6,130 nt of DNA from Propionibacterium sp. (GTDB taxonomy: Bacteria; Actinomycetota; Actinomycetes; Propionibacteriales; Propionibacteriaceae), in the NCBI GenBank assembly GCA_012514785.1, contig JAAYZP010000174.1:1-6130 (forward strand), written 5' to 3'. Positions 5,039 to 6,130 of the stretch are shown piece after piece. Both the position numbers and the translations under genes were made by a program. Every line of letters starts with the position of its first letter. The first letter of the stretch is position 1. A model generated the notes under the pieces. It searched no databases and was not told where the DNA came from. It was given only the letters and a program-made list of their open reading frames with translations.

Positions 5039-6130
5039 TCACTGGAACGTGGGACGCTCCTCAGCCCATGGACGTGCGGCCTCGAGCGCGCTCGCCACGC
5101 CCAGTACCCGCGCATCCTCCCAATGGCGTGCAGAGATCTGGAAACCCACAGGGCCCCCATCCTTCGTGAACCCAGCTGGGATCGTGATGGCTGGGTTGTT
5201 CAGCATGTTGAACGGGTACGTCAACAGCCAGTCGAGCACTTCCTCCCGAACCGACTTACCCTCCAACCACTCCGGCGCGAACTGGCTGAGCGGGAAAGGC
5301 GCGGACGCCAGCGTCGGAGAGACGAGCACGTCGTAGTCGTTCATGAACTCGTGCCACGCGGCGAACATCCCGCCACGCGCCAGGAGCGAGACGCCCCATT
5401 GCGCGAGGTTCTCAGCCTGCGCTTCAGCCTTGATCTTCCTGAGTCGCTCGTCATAAGAGCCAGGATCCGACTCCATGTCGATCCCCGAGAGCATGCCTCC
5501 ATACGCTGGCACCCAGATGCCGTGCCACATGGCCTTCGACGGGTTCTCCCACGCCGGCGACGCCTCGGCGACGTCTGCGCCGAGCTCGCGGAGCGCTTCC
5601 ACCATCCCGTATGCCATCTGAAGCACTTCAGGATCGACATGCTGGCCGAGACCCAGGTCAGGAGACCAAGCGACTCGAAGACCGCGGAGATCCTGCACGT
5701 TGTCGTCGACGAAGGTTTCCTCGATACGACGGGCGCTGGGCGTTGCCCCGAGCTCGTGGCCGGACATCGCGTCCAGCATCAACGCGTTGTCCTGCACGGT
5801 CCTAGTCAAGGGCCCGTTGTAGGCCCAGTCGATGAACGCGAACGGCGCGGGGATCACACCGGTCGTCGGTTTCAGCCCGACGACGCCGCACATCGCGGCG
5901 GGGATACGAACAGATCCCGCTCCGTCGCTGCCCTCGGCCAGCGGCACCATGCCCGCTGCCACGGCGGCTGCGCTTCCACCACTCGAACCGCCCGCGGTGT
6001 AGCCGTGTTTCCACGGATTGTGTGTGGGCCCGAAGAGATGGTTGTCGGTTCCGCCGTAATACCCCATCTCCGGAGTGTTGGTCTTGCCGGCGAACAACCC
6101 GCCGGCATCCTTCAGCTTCCGCACCACGAT
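5039..6130 (-). CDS. Amidase signature family hydrolase, 5' part outside window
   Basis: C-terminal portion (about 363 codons plus stop) of an amidase; the frame is open to the right edge, so the true start lies outside and the apparent GTG near 6127 should not be taken as one. Counting from that GTG, the block GKTNTPEMGY (14-23) is followed by the Gly/Ser-rich signature GGSSGGSAAAVAAG (46-59) and SDGAGSVRIPA (67-77). The nucleophile is Ser72 and the cis-Ser is Ser48, the 24-residue spacing seen in malonamidase E2 and FAAH. The catalytic Lys of the Ser-cisSer-Lys triad belongs to the missing part. NPAITIPAGF and GPVGFQISAR near the C terminus are typical. The family hydrolyses C-N bonds of amides; SDGxGS resembles the 6-aminohexanoate cyclic dimer hydrolase branch, but the substrate cannot be assigned. 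Wobble positions contain many more A/T than in the kinase gene. Confidence 0.93.
   Translation of the reverse strand: MVVRKLKDAGGLFAGKTNTPEMGYYGGTDNHLFGPTHNPWKHGYTAGGSSGGSAAAVAAGMVPLAEGSDGAGSVRIPAAMCGVVGLKPTTGVIPAPFAFIDWAYNGPLTRTVQDNALMLDAMSGHELGATPSARRIEETFVDDNVQDLRGLRVAWSPDLGLGQHVDPEVLQMAYGMVEALRELGADVAEASPAWENPSKAMWHGIWVPAYGGMLSGIDMESDPGSYDERLRKIKAEAQAENLAQWGVSLLARGGMFAAWHEFMNDYDVLVSPTLASAPFPLSQFAPEWLEGKSVREEVLDWLLTYPFNMLNNPAITIPAGFTKDGGPVGFQISARHWEDARVLGVASALEAARPWAEERPTFQ

Overview
The window is high-GC DNA with strong G/C preference at third codon positions, short intergenic gaps, ATGA start/stop overlaps and putative leaderless promoters. This suggests an actinobacterium; genus cannot be decided from the sequence. 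There are nine protein-coding genes, no RNA gene, no insertion sequence and no CRISPR array.

Layout. (1) 33-664, plus strand: two overlapping small multidrug resistance (SMR) genes whose charge patterns suggest an obligate antiparallel heterodimer. (2) 724-882, plus: a 52-residue acidic mini-protein with an ideal ribosome binding site and a duplicated RPSQAEG motif. (3) 898-935: a GC-rich hairpin that fits a shared bidirectional terminator. (4) 3121 down to 935, minus: a likely four-gene transcript of ABC-2 exporter ATPase, ABC-2 permease, a 61-residue acidic protein and an ASCH-domain protein. The first and last gene pairs overlap at their start/stop codons. (5) 3122-3232: a divergent control region. 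Both flanking genes have a TANNNT -10 element exactly 7 nt from the ATG, and the 9-mer GCGTGGATG occurs three times in or beside the region, twice as an inverted repeat. (6) 3233-4998, plus: a DesK/LnrJ-type membrane histidine kinase (HisKA_3) and a NarL/LuxR-type response regulator with an ATGA overlap. (7) 5039-6130, minus: the C-terminal part of an amidase-signature hydrolase, running off the right edge, with visibly lower GC and more A/T-ending codons than its neighbours.

How it fits together. The core is a self-contained detoxification module of the LnrJK-LnrLMN/DrrAB type. A kinase with about six membrane helices and no large extracellular domain probably senses membrane stress or a membrane-active compound. 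It would signal through the response regulator to the divergent exporter promoter. The less usual part is that the exporter transcript seems to continue into an acidic mini-protein and an ASCH (RNA-binding or nuclease-like) protein. The adjacent SMR pair is a second efflux system. The amidase is convergent to the regulator and looks unrelated.
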